Counted from the stretch's first letter, positions 28,870-37,965 are shown. The stretch is DNA of 64,000 bases from Roseateles subflavus (GCF_030285365.1 NZ_JASVDS010000009.1:1-64000), one strand, 5' to 3'. Notes: generated from the sequence alone by a model not told the origin. Numbers and translations are program-made.

Positions 28870-29175
28870 CGCTTGCGCTCCTGGCCCGGGCCCTGGCCGC
28901 GGTCCCGGACCGCGCCGGTCAGGGCCTCGCCCCAGGCCATCGGCGCTCGACCGCACCCAGCACCGCCTGCCGGCCGACGCGCGCCGGCCCAACCCTGGTG
29001 TGCCAGGGCTGCCAGAGAAGCACAGCGGTGGATGCAGACGGAAGACACGATCACGGCGTCGGTAGTGAAGGTCAGGTGCACGGCCTTGCCAAGGCAGCCA
29101 GGCGCAGCGGCATTGTGCACGCCAGGCTCCCCCGTGCCATCAGGCATGCCCCGTAGCCTGGAGGATGCGCGGGGC
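28870..29175. other. 306-bp spacer with one weak open frame
   Basis: A minus-strand frame (28866-29147, 93 codons) overlaps the next ATG by 4 nt, starts MPDGTGEPGVHNAAAPGCLG, and has no recognisable domain. Related zinc loci carry a DUF3299 gene at this place; none is seen. It may be the remains of a gene or non-coding. Confidence 0.3.
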
Positions 29176-30447
29176 TCATTCCCCCGGCTGAAGCAGGCGC
29201 GAGACCTGCAGACGCCAGGCGCACCAGGCCGGCCAAGCCGCGCCGGCCAGGGCGAGCAGCAAGCCGAGCACCGCCAGCCGCCCTCCGAAGACCATCATTC
29301 GGCCCTGGGTGCCCAGCCAATGCAGCTGCTCTGGCGCTGCCAGACGCCGGGACTGGATCCATGCGAATTCGGTCGCCACCCAGGCCATGCCCAGGGCCAG
29401 CGCACTCACCCACAGCCATTCGAGGACCGGCAGCAGGGCGACGCGCCAGGCGGGCGCGCCGAGCACGCGCAGCAGGACGAGATCCTGCCGCCGCTGTTCC
29501 TGGGCCTGCAGCATCAGCGCGAAGGCCGCCAGCCAGGCGCACAGCAGCAGCAGGGACAGCAGGGTGGTCAGCAGCGTCGGCAGCCAGGCCAGGGAGGCCT
29601 TCATGCGCCCGATCTCGTCCCGCGGGACGGCTGCCAGCAGGCCGCCCTGCGTGTTCAGCCACGGTAGCAGCACGTTCAGCGACTCCGGGCCGGCCGGGCT
29701 GACCAGCACGAAGCTGATGTCGCCAAGGCTTTCCTCGCCCGCGACCGCCCCATCCAGAGCGGCTGGCAGGGCCCGCGGCGGCGCCCCCGCGAGCGGGTCT
29801 GCCCCTCCCAGCCCCTCCGAGAGCCCGGCCGGCAGCGCGCCGGAAGGCTGCCGCAGGGACCAGAGCGAACTCAGGTCCGTGAGGATCAGGCCGTCGAGCG
29901 TGGAGCCCTGGCGGGCCAGCACGCCCACCACCACGAAGGGCCGCTGAACATCGGCTCCGCTGAATTGGGCCCCCACCCCCAGGCCGAGGCGCTGCGAGGC
30001 GTCCGCACCGAGCACGACCTCCATCACATGCTCGAAGACGCGCCCCTGCGCCAGCCGCGCCTGCCGCATCGTCAGGAACGCCGGCTCGGTGCCCAGTACG
30101 AGCAAGGATTGGTGACGGGGTCCGATCAGCACCGGCACCGCCTGCTGCACCTGGGGCAGGCCCCGCAGCAGGGGCAGCGCTTCGTACGGCAGGCTGCTGC
30201 TGGGCTCACCCAGGAACAGCAGCCCCGACAGAATCTGGCGCCAGGGATCCCCGCGCGGCCCGACCAGCAGCTCCGTGCCCTGCAGTTCATGGTCCAGTTG
30301 CTGGGGCAGGCGCTGGGCCAGTTGCAGCAGGAGCCCGGCCACCGCCAGCGCCAGGCTCATGAGCAGCACGCTCACGGCCGCGTACAGCGGGCGGGACCAC
30401 AGATGACGCCAGGCCAGCCAAGGCAGATGAAGTCCCAGCCGCCTCAC
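29176..30447 (-). CDS. FtsX-type ABC transporter permease
   Basis: A 423-residue membrane protein with the MacB/FtsX layout: one N-terminal membrane helix (LYAAVSVLLMSLALAVAGLL), a large periplasmic domain (about residues 50-285), and three C-terminal helices (LPTLLTTLLSLLLLCAWLAA, LEWLWVSALALGMAWVA, LAVLGLLLALAGAAWPAW). It starts with GTG, overlapping the ATPase stop by 4 nt (GTGA). It resembles the permease of the Pseudomonas PA4063-PA4066 zinc-responsive set (synteny knowledge). Such permeases usually move material across the periplasm rather than import ions, so its exact job is open. Confidence 0.85.
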   Translation of the reverse strand: MRRLGLHLPWLAWRHLWSRPLYAAVSVLLMSLALAVAGLLLQLAQRLPQQLDHELQGTELLVGPRGDPWRQILSGLLFLGEPSSSLPYEALPLLRGLPQVQQAVPVLIGPRHQSLLVLGTEPAFLTMRQARLAQGRVFEHVMEVVLGADASQRLGLGVGAQFSGADVQRPFVVVGVLARQGSTLDGLILTDLSSLWSLRQPSGALPAGLSEGLGGADPLAGAPPRALPAALDGAVAGEESLGDISFVLVSPAGPESLNVLLPWLNTQGGLLAAVPRDEIGRMKASLAWLPTLLTTLLSLLLLCAWLAAFALMLQAQEQRRQDLVLLRVLGAPAWRVALLPVLEWLWVSALALGMAWVATEFAWIQSRRLAAPEQLHWLGTQGRMMVFGGRLAVLGLLLALAGAAWPAWCAWRLQVSRLLQPGE

Positions 30448-31175
30448 TCCCGCACCCCTCCGAGCACGCTGCTGAGCCCCGCGGTGAGGCCGGAGGCCAG
30501 CCAGCCCAGGTTGCGCAAGCGGTGCAGCTGGACCGGCAGCAGGGCCTGGAAACGCTGCACCACGCGAGCATCATGCGTGGTGACCACGAGGGTGACGTGA
30601 TGCTCCGCCGCCGCCTGGCACAGCAGGCCGATCATGCGCTCGCCACCCTCCTCGTCCAGGTTGGCGGTCGGTTCGTCGGCAATGAGGACACGTGGCCCGC
30701 GGAGCAAGGCCCGCGCCAGGATCACGCGCTGTAGCTGGCCCTGGTTGAGCTGTGTCGCCCGGCGTTTGGCCAGCCCCTCCAAGCCGAGACTGGTCATGAC
30801 CAGGCCGATGCGGTCCTTGTCGACTCGCAGGCCGGCCGCCAGGAAGGGCAGACGCAGGTTTTCCAGCACATTCAGCACCGGGCTCAGGTGCAGGCGCGGC
30901 GACACGAGGCCCAGCTCACGCCCGCGCCAGCGATCGACGTCTGCCCCATGCATGCGCCCGAGTTCCACGCCCGCCAGTCGCAGTTGCCCGTCGGAGGGGC
31001 GCAGCAGCCCGGCCATCAGGTTCAGCAGCGTCGTCTTGCCGGCACCGGACGGGCCATGGACCAGCAGGTGATGTCGGGGCGCCAGCACGAAGTCGTCGAA
31101 ATACAGCAGGGCGCCGCCGGCATATGCATGGCGCAGGCCATGCCAGGCGATCATCGGCTCGCTGAGCACGGTCAT
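30444..31175 (-). CDS. ABC transporter ATP-binding protein (LolD/MacB-like)
   Basis: A 243-residue ATPase. Walker A is GPSGAGKTTLLN, Walker B VLIADEPTANLDEE, the H-loop VVTTHDARVV. The signature motif is LNQGQLQRV in place of LSGGQ, a visible departure. It pairs with the FtsX-type permease encoded directly downstream (4-nt overlap). The ATG at 31175 has GAGGAG at good spacing. In related loci a DUF2796 (ZrgA) periplasmic protein precedes the ATPase gene; here msrA does. Confidence 0.9.
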   Translation of the reverse strand: MTVLSEPMIAWHGLRHAYAGGALLYFDDFVLAPRHHLLVHGPSGAGKTTLLNLMAGLLRPSDGQLRLAGVELGRMHGADVDRWRGRELGLVSPRLHLSPVLNVLENLRLPFLAAGLRVDKDRIGLVMTSLGLEGLAKRRATQLNQGQLQRVILARALLRGPRVLIADEPTANLDEEGGERMIGLLCQAAAEHHVTLVVTTHDARVVQRFQALLPVQLHRLRNLGWLASGLTAGLSSVLGGVRE

Positions 31176-31283
31176 GCCCAAGCTCCTCTGGCACTCCAAG
31201 GTGGGACGGGCATGGGCCGCCGCGAGGCCATGCCGCGGCAAGGCCGGGGCCGGTGGGCAGAGAAGTCCGGTGTCTGAATCACC

Positions 31284-31838
31284 TCAGGCCTCGCCCCCAT
31301 CGGCTCGCATCAGGTGGGCAAACGTCTTTGTGAACTTGTCGACCTTGCCGGCCACCACGAAGACGCAGTAGCCCTGGTCCGGGTTGCGGGCGAAATACTG
31401 GTGGTGGTAGGGCTCGGCCGTGCTGTAAAGCCGCAGGGGCTCGATTTCCGTGACCACCCGGCCGCCCAGGGCTGCGTTGGCCTCGGCCACGAAGGCGCGC
31501 GCCTCGGCCTCGTCCTGCGCCTGCTCAACATAGATGCCCGAACGGTACTGGGTCCCGACGTCGGCACCCTGGCGATTCAGGCTCGTGGGGTCGTGGATGC
31601 AGAAGAAGACCTCCAGCAGCTGCCGCAACGTGACCTGGGCCGGGTCGTAGTCGATGCGGACCACTTCGGCGTGCCCGGTCCGCCCGGTGCAGACCTGCTC
31701 GTAGCTGGGGTTGGGCATGTCGCCGTTGCAGTAGCCCGGCTCGACCGCCTGCACGCCGCGGACGCGTGCGAATACCGCCTCGGTGCACCAGAAGCAGCCG
31801 CCCCCCAGGGTGATGCGGCCCGTGCCGGCATGGCTCAT
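31284..31838 (-). CDS. msrA: Peptide methionine sulfoxide reductase A
   Basis: A 184-residue enzyme repairing methionine-S-sulfoxide. The catalytic Cys is in TLGGGCFWCTEAVF; also YCNGDMPNPSYEQVCTGRTG, YDPAQVTLRQLLEVFFCIHD and TQYRSGIYV. GGAG lies 9 nt before the ATG at 31838; an in-frame ATG at 31853 would add five residues. No MsrB is adjacent. Cytoplasmic, as no signal peptide is present. Confidence 0.95.
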   Translation of the reverse strand: MSHAGTGRITLGGGCFWCTEAVFARVRGVQAVEPGYCNGDMPNPSYEQVCTGRTGHAEVVRIDYDPAQVTLRQLLEVFFCIHDPTSLNRQGADVGTQYRSGIYVEQAQDEAEARAFVAEANAALGGRVVTEIEPLRLYSTAEPYHHQYFARNPDQGYCVFVVAGKVDKFTKTFAHLMRADGGEA

Positions 31839-31989
31839 CGCGTGTTTCTCCATAGACGGGTGAGATCAGGATCAGCCTGCATTGTGCCGCCAGCCCTGAC
31901 CGGCGTGCTCAAATCGCGGCCGTCCTGGCGCCCACGAACAGCGCAGTCGTCCGCAGGTTTGAGCATCAACTTCAGCACACCCTCACGTG

Positions 31990-32775
31990 ATGGATCTCTA
32001 CAACCCCGTCAAGGCCGCCTGCCTGGCCCTGCTGGCCCCGCCCGGCCTGCTGCTGCCGCCGCTGCTGGCCGGCCTGGTGCTGTGGCGGCGTGCAGGGCGC
32101 TGGCGTCTGCTGCTGCCGCTGAGCCTGCTGCCGATGTGGCTGTCCCTGTGCGAGGCGCCGGCTCTCCTGCTGCAGCGCTCCCTTCTCAGCCCGCCGCCGC
32201 CCCTGCTCCCGACGCCCGCCGCGTGCCAGGCGCAGGCGCACACCCTGGTCCTGGTGCTGGGCGGCGGGATTCATCAGTGGAGCAGCGAGCGCGCGGGCCC
32301 GGACCTCAAGCTGGAAACGCTCGCGCGCTTGCGTCATGGCGCCTACCTCGCCCGTCGCTGTCATTGGCCGCTGGGCTTCTCGGGCGGCCTGCCGAGCCCT
32401 GCAAAGCCCGGTGACGTGCCGGAGGCGGATGTGGCCGCTCAGGTGGCACGCGAGGAACTCGGTCTTTCGCTGGACCTTGTCGAGCCGGCGGCGCGGGACA
32501 CCCGCGAGAACGCCCGCCTGAGCCTGCCGCTGCTGCGCGCCCGGGGGGTCCGGCAGGTCGTGATCGTCACCCATGCGGAGCACATGCCACGCGCCCTGAG
32601 AGCTTTCCAGGCCGCTGCGCTGGCCGAGAACGCCTCGCTGCGTCTGGTGCCAGCACCCGTGGGAGGGCGTGGGCTGGACCAGCTCACGCCCTATGACTGG
32701 CTGCCCAGCGAGGCCGGCTACCGCCGCATGCGCTATGTCTTCTATGAGGGTCTGGGACTGCTGGCCGGGCATTGA
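31990..32775 (+). CDS. DUF218 (YdcF/ElyC-like) membrane protein
   Basis: A 261-residue protein with two hydrophobic segments near the N-terminus (LLLPPLLAGLVLW and LLLPLSLLPMWLSL) and a DUF218 domain: HTLVLVLGGGIHQW, KLETLARLRHGAYLARR, EPAARDTRENARLSLPLLRA, VIVTHAEHMPRALRAF, and a C-terminal PYDWLPSEAGYRRMRYVFYE. ElyC/SanA-type members affect cell-envelope integrity (family knowledge). An in-frame GTG directly precedes the ATG. Divergent from msrA. Confidence 0.88.
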   Translation: MDLYNPVKAACLALLAPPGLLLPPLLAGLVLWRRAGRWRLLLPLSLLPMWLSLCEAPALLLQRSLLSPPPPLLPTPAACQAQAHTLVLVLGGGIHQWSSERAGPDLKLETLARLRHGAYLARRCHWPLGFSGGLPSPAKPGDVPEADVAAQVAREELGLSLDLVEPAARDTRENARLSLPLLRARGVRQVVIVTHAEHMPRALRAFQAAALAENASLRLVPAPVGGRGLDQLTPYDWLPSEAGYRRMRYVFYEGLGLLAGH

Positions 32776-32830
32776 GCCAGAAACCACCTCACCACCGCAG
32801 GGCACGAGACGGCATACCCCTAAAAGAGGA

Positions 32831-32858
32831 ACCCCTCCGGGCTTTCGCGCGGAGGGGT
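32831..32858. terminator. Hairpin in the DUF218-ubiD spacer
   Basis: ACCCCTCCG pairs with CGGAGGGGT across a 10-nt loop. On the minus strand TCCTCTTTTA follows, so it fits best as a leftward stop. Confidence 0.6.
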
Positions 32859-32999
32859 GGGTGGCTGGCGCCACCGATGGAGCTCAACGGTGAACGACCG
32901 GAGGGCCCCTGGCGCGCAGAGACTGCGCCAGTTGAGATGCCTGTCGTCAGGCCTCTCTAAGCTAGGCGGTGCTTCCGGCATCTTCAAGAAAGAACTGAG

Positions 33000-33058
33000 G
33001 CCGCCATGATCCTGGTTTACCCCAGGTCAAGCCCAGGCCTCACCCAGATCATGGCGGC
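33000..33058 (-). terminator. Long inverted repeat after ubiD
   Basis: GCCGCCATGATC (33000-33011) and GATCATGGCGGC (33047-33058) are perfect 12-bp arms; the inner CTGG/CCA bases extend the stem with a bulge. It begins 43 nt past the ubiD stop. Confidence 0.6.
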
Positions 33059-33101
33059 TGGAGTCCAGACCGCCAGCGCACAGGCGGCAGGGACTGCGCC
33101 C

Positions 33102-34679
33102 TCAGTCCTTGCCAGCAAAGAGCTTGTCGAACAGTGCCTGGCTGGATTGCAGCACCGCTTCCGGCATCGTGATCGTCCGGCCCCACTCCCGCGAGGTTTC
33201 CCCCGGCCACTTGTTGGTGGCGTCCAAACCCATCTTGCCGCCCAAGCCGCTGACGGGCGAGGCAAAGTCCAGATAGTCGATGGGCGTGCCCTCGACCAGC
33301 GTCGTGTCCCGGACCGGGTCCATGCGGGTGGTGATGGCCCAGACCACTTCCTTCCAGTCCCGCACGTCGACGTCGTCGTCCACGATGACGATGAACTTGG
33401 TGTACATGAACTGCCGCAGGAAGCTCCACAGGCCGAACATCAGGCGCTTCGCATGGCCCGGGTAGCTCTTGCGGATCGAAATGACCGCCATGCGGTAGCT
33501 GCAGCCTTCCGGGGGCAGGTAGAAATCGACGATCTCAGTGAACTGCTTCTGCAGGATGGGCACGAAGACCTCGTTCAGCGCCACGCCCAGCACGGCGGGC
33601 TCGTCAGGCGGCTTCCCGGTGTAGGTGCTGTGGTAGATCGGGTCATCGCGGTGCGTCAGACGCTGGACCTCGAAGACCGGGAACCAGTCCTGCTCGTTGT
33701 AGTAGCCCGTGTGGTCCCCGTACGGCCCCTCAAGGGCATGGAGATAGCCCTTGATCTCCTTGAGCGGCACGCCATGCGCGCTGCGCCCCTCGAAGCCGGG
33801 GGCGGCGGGCGGGATGTGGCCTTCCAGGATGATCTCGGCCGTGGCCGGCACCTGCAGCATCCGGCCCCCCTCGCCCACCGACGTGTCAGCCAACTCGGTG
33901 CGCGAGCCGCGCAGCAGGCCGGCGAACTGGTACTCGGACAGACTGTCCGGCACGGGCGTGACGGCCCCGAGCGTGGTGGCCGGATCGGCCCCCAGCGCCA
34001 CGGCGATCGGGAACGGCTGACCCGGATTGGCGAGCGCGAAGTCCCGGAAGTCCAGTGCGCCCCCCCGATGCGCCAGCCAGCGCATGATCAGCTGGCGTGG
34101 CCCGATGAGCTGCTGGCGGTAGATGCCCAGGTTCTGGCGCAACCGAGGCTTCGCGCCGCCCTGCGGACCACGCGTAATCACCAGCCCCCAGGTCAACAGG
34201 GGCGCCGCATCCCCCGGCCAGCAGTACTGAATGGGGAGCCGTCCCAGGTCGATCTCATCCCCCTGGAGGATGTTGGCCTGGCAGGCCGGGCGCGAGACCA
34301 GGCTCGGCTTCATGTCCCACAACGCCTTGCCCATCTGGAGCAGCTTGCCGGCATCCTTGAGGCCCCGAGGTGGCTCGGGCTCCTTGAGGTTGGCCAGGAG
34401 TTGCCCGACGTCTCTCAGTTCGGCCAGGCTCTCGGCGCCCATGCCAAGCGCCACCCGTCGGGGCGTGCCGAACAGGTTGCCAAGCACCGGCATCGGGGGG
34501 GCCCCAAGACCTTGGGGGGTCACCGGATTCTCAAAAAGAAGGGCCGGGCCTTCCGCACGGAGCACCCGATCACACAGGGCCGTCATCTCCAGGTGCGTGC
34601 TCACGGGATCCTTCACGCGGCGCAGCTCGCCCTGGGCTTCCAGGCCGGCCATGAAGGCCCGCAGATCTCTGTATTTCAT
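33102..34679 (-). CDS. ubiD: 4-hydroxy-3-polyprenylbenzoate decarboxylase UbiD
   Basis: A 525-residue prenylated-FMN decarboxylase of ubiquinone synthesis. Marks: [38 protein letters not shown], LGVVxR-type core seen as [40 protein letters not shown], and [20 protein letters not shown]. Length is that of the proteobacterial enzyme. The prenyl-FMN maker UbiX is not in the window. The upstream region is AT-rich and contains AAGCCCTTATAGGCTT (inverted repeat, 34699-34714). Confidence 0.95.
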   Translation of the reverse strand: MKYRDLRAFMAGLEAQGELRRVKDPVSTHLEMTALCDRVLRAEGPALLFENPVTPQGLGAPPMPVLGNLFGTPRRVALGMGAESLAELRDVGQLLANLKEPEPPRGLKDAGKLLQMGKALWDMKPSLVSRPACQANILQGDEIDLGRLPIQYCWPGDAAPLLTWGLVITRGPQGGAKPRLRQNLGIYRQQLIGPRQLIMRWLAHRGGALDFRDFALANPGQPFPIAVALGADPATTLGAVTPVPDSLSEYQFAGLLRGSRTELADTSVGEGGRMLQVPATAEIILEGHIPPAAPGFEGRSAHGVPLKEIKGYLHALEGPYGDHTGYYNEQDWFPVFEVQRLTHRDDPIYHSTYTGKPPDEPAVLGVALNEVFVPILQKQFTEIVDFYLPPEGCSYRMAVISIRKSYPGHAKRLMFGLWSFLRQFMYTKFIVIVDDDVDVRDWKEVVWAITTRMDPVRDTTLVEGTPIDYLDFASPVSGLGGKMGLDATNKWPGETSREWGRTITMPEAVLQSSQALFDKLFAGKD

Positions 34680-34828
34680 AACTATCAGTTATTAAGACAA
34701 GCCCTTATAGGCTTGACCGGTTATTTTTCGTCCTTAGAATCGCGCCAACCTTGCACCAGCAAGGGTTAACCCGTGCGCCGTTCCAGGGTTCAAGCGCACG
34801 ATCGCTGCCAATGGACGCCGCCTGCGGC

Positions 34829-34860
34829 CGGGCTCTAGAGCCCGCCCGCCTCTGAGGCGG
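34829..34860. promoter_or_regulatory. Palindrome and hairpin upstream of the lytic transglycosylase gene
   Basis: CGGGCTCTAGAGCCCG (34829-34844) is a perfect 16-bp palindrome, directly followed by the hairpin CCGCCT-CTG-AGGCGG (34846-34860). They sit about 75-100 nt before the ATG at 34933, in the region shared with ubiD. Confidence 0.35.
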
Positions 34861-34932
34861 CCCATTATCGCCGTCGGTCTTTGCCCCATGCATCAGCAAG
34901 GGTGGGGGTCGGGCGGAGAAGAAAGGAGTCAC

Positions 34933-35769
34933 ATGACAGCGCAAGCTAACCTGTTGAGCCTCGGACGCCATGCCCGCATCGCGACCGAGGTGTTTCTCAA
35001 GGACATTGGCCAGGGATTGCTGGTCGTCAGTCACAACACCCTGGCCCTGCTGGGCCTTGCCGTCGTCGCCGTGCTGGCCACCTTCGCCAGCCAGGCCGAC
35101 CTGCGTCATCAACTGGAGAGCCAGACCCTCGGCTGGCTCAGTGCCCGTCAGGAAGCCCGCGCGGAAGCGAGCGGCGATGTGCTGAACACGATGAGCGACC
35201 CGAGCGCCATCCAGCGCGCGACCGCCATCAACCCCAAGGAGCTCAGCCGTCCGCAGGCGGCCGTGGCGCAATGGCTGGCCCGCCGCTACAAGGTCGCGCC
35301 GGAGCCCGTCGCCCGCCTGGTCCAGGAAGCCTGGGTCGTGGGCCAGAAGGCCAAGGTCGAGCCCACGCTCATCCTGGCCATCATGGCCGTGGAGTCCGGC
35401 TTCAATCCGTTTGCCCAGAGCACCGTGGGCGCACAGGGCCTGATGCAGGTGATGACGCGCGTCCATGACGACAAGTACGAGGCCTTCGGCGGCACCCATG
35501 CGGCCTTCGACCCGGTCACCAACCTGCGCGTCGGGGTCCAGGTGCTGAAGGAGTGCATCCAGCGAGGCGGAAGCCTGGAGGACGGGCTCAAGTACTACGT
35601 GGGCGCCGCCAACCTGAGCGATGACGCCGGCTATGCGGGCCGCGTGCTCAACGAGCACGAGCAGCTCAAGGCCGTGGCCGCCGGCCGCTCGCCCGCGCCC
35701 CGGCCCTCGACCGAGCCGCAGGCCCCCATGGCCTCGTCGGCGCCTCAGCAAGTGGCGTTGCTGCACTGA
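34933..35769 (+). CDS. Lytic transglycosylase (SLT domain), membrane-anchored
   Basis: A 278-residue protein with one membrane segment (LALLGLAVVAVLATFASQ, about residues 37-54), a linker, and an SLT domain with the catalytic Glu in ILAIMAVESGFNPFAQS followed by GAQGLMQVMTRVHDDKY. The C-terminal core has NLRVGVQVLKECIQRGGSLE and a Pro/Ala-rich tail. It cleaves peptidoglycan glycan strands in the periplasm (family knowledge). AAAGGAG precedes the ATG. A terminator follows. Confidence 0.9.
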   Translation: MTAQANLLSLGRHARIATEVFLKDIGQGLLVVSHNTLALLGLAVVAVLATFASQADLRHQLESQTLGWLSARQEARAEASGDVLNTMSDPSAIQRATAINPKELSRPQAAVAQWLARRYKVAPEPVARLVQEAWVVGQKAKVEPTLILAIMAVESGFNPFAQSTVGAQGLMQVMTRVHDDKYEAFGGTHAAFDPVTNLRVGVQVLKECIQRGGSLEDGLKYYVGAANLSDDAGYAGRVLNEHEQLKAVAAGRSPAPRPSTEPQAPMASSAPQQVALLH

Positions 35770-35812
35770 GGCATCGCCCCAGCCCGCCGGCCACGCGAGC
35801 CCGGCGCCCCAC

Positions 35813-35842
35813 AAGCCCCAGCCCATCCGGCCGGGGCTTTTC
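35813..35842 (+). terminator. Terminator of the lytic transglycosylase gene
   Basis: AAGCCCC pairs with GGGGCTT across a 13-nt loop, followed by TTTCG. It lies about 45 nt past the stop. Confidence 0.75.
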
Positions 35843-35975
35843 GCTTGAGGGCGGCTCTGCGAGGCGACTTGCGGCCCCATCCCCCTGCGGCGGGCGATCC
35901 GGATCGCTCATCCCGGTCACATCTGTCTGACCTTGCAGGTGCGCAATGACGCGTCAGGCCCCGGGCCGGACCCGC

Positions 35976-35981
35976 TACACT
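35976..35981 (+). promoter_or_regulatory. Probable -10 box of the glyA transcript
   Basis: TACACT lies 5 nt before the first stem of the riboswitch, so transcription would start where the aptamer starts. The -35 region is weak. Confidence 0.45.
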
Positions 35982-35985
35982 CCAC

Positions 35986-36108
35986 GGGCCGCGCAACTGG
36001 CGATGATGCCTCTGCACATTCAGGGGCCAAGGTGGGTGACCACCGGGGAGCGCGGCTGCCGGCACACCCTCGGTGGCAGGCAGATCAGCCGTTCGCCTGG
36101 GCAGCCGA
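35986..36108 (+). promoter_or_regulatory. ZTP (pfl-motif) riboswitch upstream of glyA
   Basis: The conserved pfl blocks occur in order: GCGCAACTGGCG ending at 36002, TGACCACCGGGGAGCG (36037-36052), and CCGTTCGCCTGGGCA (36089-36103), with a stem CCTCTG...CAGGGG between the first two. This matches the ZTP/ZMP aptamer (family knowledge), which senses low 10-formyl-tetrahydrofolate and switches on one-carbon genes such as glyA. No T-run terminator is visible between 36104 and the glyA ATG, so the switch may act on translation; two AAGGAGCT elements lie at 36111-36129. Confidence 0.9.
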
Positions 36109-36175
36109 GCAAGGAGCTTCAAGGAGCTGACTTGTGGTCCGGGCCCGGCTACAACCCTAGATTCCCACTGACACC

Positions 36176-37426
36176 ATGTTCGACCGCACCCAATCCACCC
36201 TGGCCGCCATCGATCCCGACCTCTGGACCGCCATCCAGAACGAGAACCAGCGTCAGGAAGAGCACATCGAGCTGATCGCCTCCGAGAACTACACCTCGCC
36301 GGCCGTCATGCAGGCCCAGGGCAGCCAGCTGACCAACAAGTACGCTGAGGGCTACCCCGGCAAGCGCTACTACGGTGGCTGCGAATTCGTTGACGTCGTC
36401 GAGCAGCTGGCCATCGACCGCCTGAAGCAGCTCTTCGGCGCCCAGTTCGCCAACGTGCAGCCCAATTCCGGCTCCCAGGCCAACCAGGGCGTGTTCTTCG
36501 GCCTGCTGCAGCCCGGCGACACCATCATGGGCATGAGCCTCGCCGAAGGTGGCCACCTGACGCACGGCATGCCGCTGAACATGTCCGGCAAGTGGTTCAA
36601 GGTCGTGTCCTACGGCCTCGACGCCAACGAAGCCATCGACTACGACGCCATGGAGCGCATCGCCCGCGAGCACAAGCCCAAGCTGATCATCGCCGGCGCC
36701 TCCGCCTACTCCCTGCGCATCGACTTCGAGCGCTTCGGCAAGATCGCCAAGGAGATCGGCGCCTACTTCATGGTGGACATGGCCCACTATGCCGGCCTGA
36801 TCGCCGCCGGCGTGTACCCCAATCCGCTGCCGCATGCCGACGTCGTGACCTCCACCACGCACAAGAGTCTGCGTGGTCCGCGCGGCGGCATCATCCTCAC
36901 GAACAACGAAGACATCGCCAAGAAGATCAACTCGGCCATCTTCCCGGGCATCCAGGGCGGCCCCCTGATGCACGTCATCGCCGGCAAGGCCGTGGCCTTC
37001 AAGGAAGCCCTGAGCCCCGAGTTCAAGGCCTACCAGGAGCAGGTCGTCAAGAATGCCAAGGTGCTGGCCGAGACCCTGATCGAGCGCGGCCTGCGCATCG
37101 TCTCGGGTGGCACCGAGAGCCACGTCATGCTGGTGGATCTGCGTCCCAAGGGCCTGACCGGCAAGGAAGCCGAGGCCATCCTGGGCGCTGCCCACATGAC
37201 CTGCAACAAGAACGGCATCCCCAACGATCCGCAGAAGCCCATGGTCACCAGCGGCATCCGTCTGGGCACGCCGGCCATGACCACGCGTGGCTTCAAGGAA
37301 GAACAGGTGCGCGCCACCGCTCACCTGATCGCCGACGTGCTGGACAAGCCGCATGACGAGGCCAACCTGGCCACGGTGCGCGAGAAGGTCGCCGCCCTGA
37401 CCCGCCAGTTCCCCGTCTACCGCTAA
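36176..37426 (+). CDS. glyA: Serine hydroxymethyltransferase
   Basis: A 416-residue PLP enzyme converting serine and tetrahydrofolate into glycine and methylene-tetrahydrofolate. Marks: [69 protein letters not shown], and the PLP-Lys in [17 protein letters not shown]. Length is standard. It is controlled by the riboswitch upstream and followed by nrdR after 15 nt. Confidence 0.97.
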   Translation: MFDRTQSTLAAIDPDLWTAIQNENQRQEEHIELIASENYTSPAVMQAQGSQLTNKYAEGYPGKRYYGGCEFVDVVEQLAIDRLKQLFGAQFANVQPNSGSQANQGVFFGLLQPGDTIMGMSLAEGGHLTHGMPLNMSGKWFKVVSYGLDANEAIDYDAMERIAREHKPKLIIAGASAYSLRIDFERFGKIAKEIGAYFMVDMAHYAGLIAAGVYPNPLPHADVVTSTTHKSLRGPRGGIILTNNEDIAKKINSAIFPGIQGGPLMHVIAGKAVAFKEALSPEFKAYQEQVVKNAKVLAETLIERGLRIVSGGTESHVMLVDLRPKGLTGKEAEAILGAAHMTCNKNGIPNDPQKPMVTSGIRLGTPAMTTRGFKEEQVRATAHLIADVLDKPHDEANLATVREKVAALTRQFPVYR

Positions 37427-37441
37427 GCCGGTCCGCCGCCG

Positions 37442-37885
37442 ATGCGCTGCCCCTTCTGTTCCCATCACGAAACCCAGGTCGCCGAGACCCGCGAGTCGGA
37501 TGAGGGCGACGTGGTGCGCCGTCGGCGGCGCTGCCTGAGCTGCGACAAGCGCTTCACCACCTACGAACGCGCCGAAATCGCCTTGCCCGCGGTGGTCAAG
37601 AAGGACGGCACCCGCGCCGACTTCGACCCCTCCAAGCTGCGCGCTTCCATGCAGCTGGCCCTGCGCAAGCGGCCGGTGAGCATCGAGCAGATCGACGCCG
37701 CTCTGGAGCGCATCCAGGACAAGCTACTGACCAGCGGGGCCCGGGAAATTCCGTCCACCAAGCTGGGCGAGCTGGTCATGCGCGAGCTCAAGCGCATCGA
37801 CAAGGTGGCCTACGTCCGCTTCGCCTCGGTCTACCGCAGCTTCGAGGACGTCGACGAATTCCGTCAGCTGATCCGGGACATCTGA
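37442..37885 (+). CDS. nrdR: Transcriptional repressor NrdR
   Basis: A 147-residue regulator of ribonucleotide reductase genes. The zinc ribbon has [19 protein letters not shown] and [15 protein letters not shown]; the ATP-cone has [20 protein letters not shown] and [17 protein letters not shown]. It senses dATP/ATP (family knowledge). It lies directly after glyA, the usual order in betaproteobacteria, and would be under the same riboswitch. Confidence 0.96.
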   Translation: MRCPFCSHHETQVAETRESDEGDVVRRRRRCLSCDKRFTTYERAEIALPAVVKKDGTRADFDPSKLRASMQLALRKRPVSIEQIDAALERIQDKLLTSGAREIPSTKLGELVMRELKRIDKVAYVRFASVYRSFEDVDEFRQLIRDI

Positions 37886-37949
37886 GCGGCACCAGCTGCA
37901 CGGAGTTCATCCGCAGTCCTGCGGATTCCAGGTCGAGCCCATCACACGG

Positions 37950-37965
37950 CGGACGGATGCGTCCG
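37950..37965 (+). terminator. Small hairpin after nrdR
   Basis: CGGACG-GATG-CGTCCG, 65 nt past the nrdR stop; no T-run follows. Confidence 0.35.

Larger units (their letters stand above)
32776..33101. other. 326-bp convergent spacer with several hairpins
   Basis: No gene. Hairpins at 32831-32858, 32909-32931 (CTGGCGC/GCGCCAG), 32939-32952 (GCCTG/CAGGC) and 33000-33058 stand in a row. They may be stacked terminators or the fold of a small RNA. Confidence 0.5.

Noticed and set aside
28866-29147. 93-codon frame with ATGA overlap to the small exported protein gene
   Set aside because: Start overlap looks gene-like, but the composition is not protein-like and no family is recognised; kept only as a weak note in the spacer entry.
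26128-29667. 1179-codon open frame antisense to the TonB receptor, and similar long frames antisense to the pilus ATPases (54619-57186, 56994-58763)
   Set aside because: They mirror real genes in a GC-rich genome, have Arg/Ala/His/Gln-rich composition and no domain; the opposite strand carries clear protein families.
31839-31989. ECF-sigma promoter for msrA, which in Neisseria belongs to the ECF regulon linked to the bufferin-type genes
   Set aside because: No TGTAAGG/CGAC pair was found upstream of msrA.
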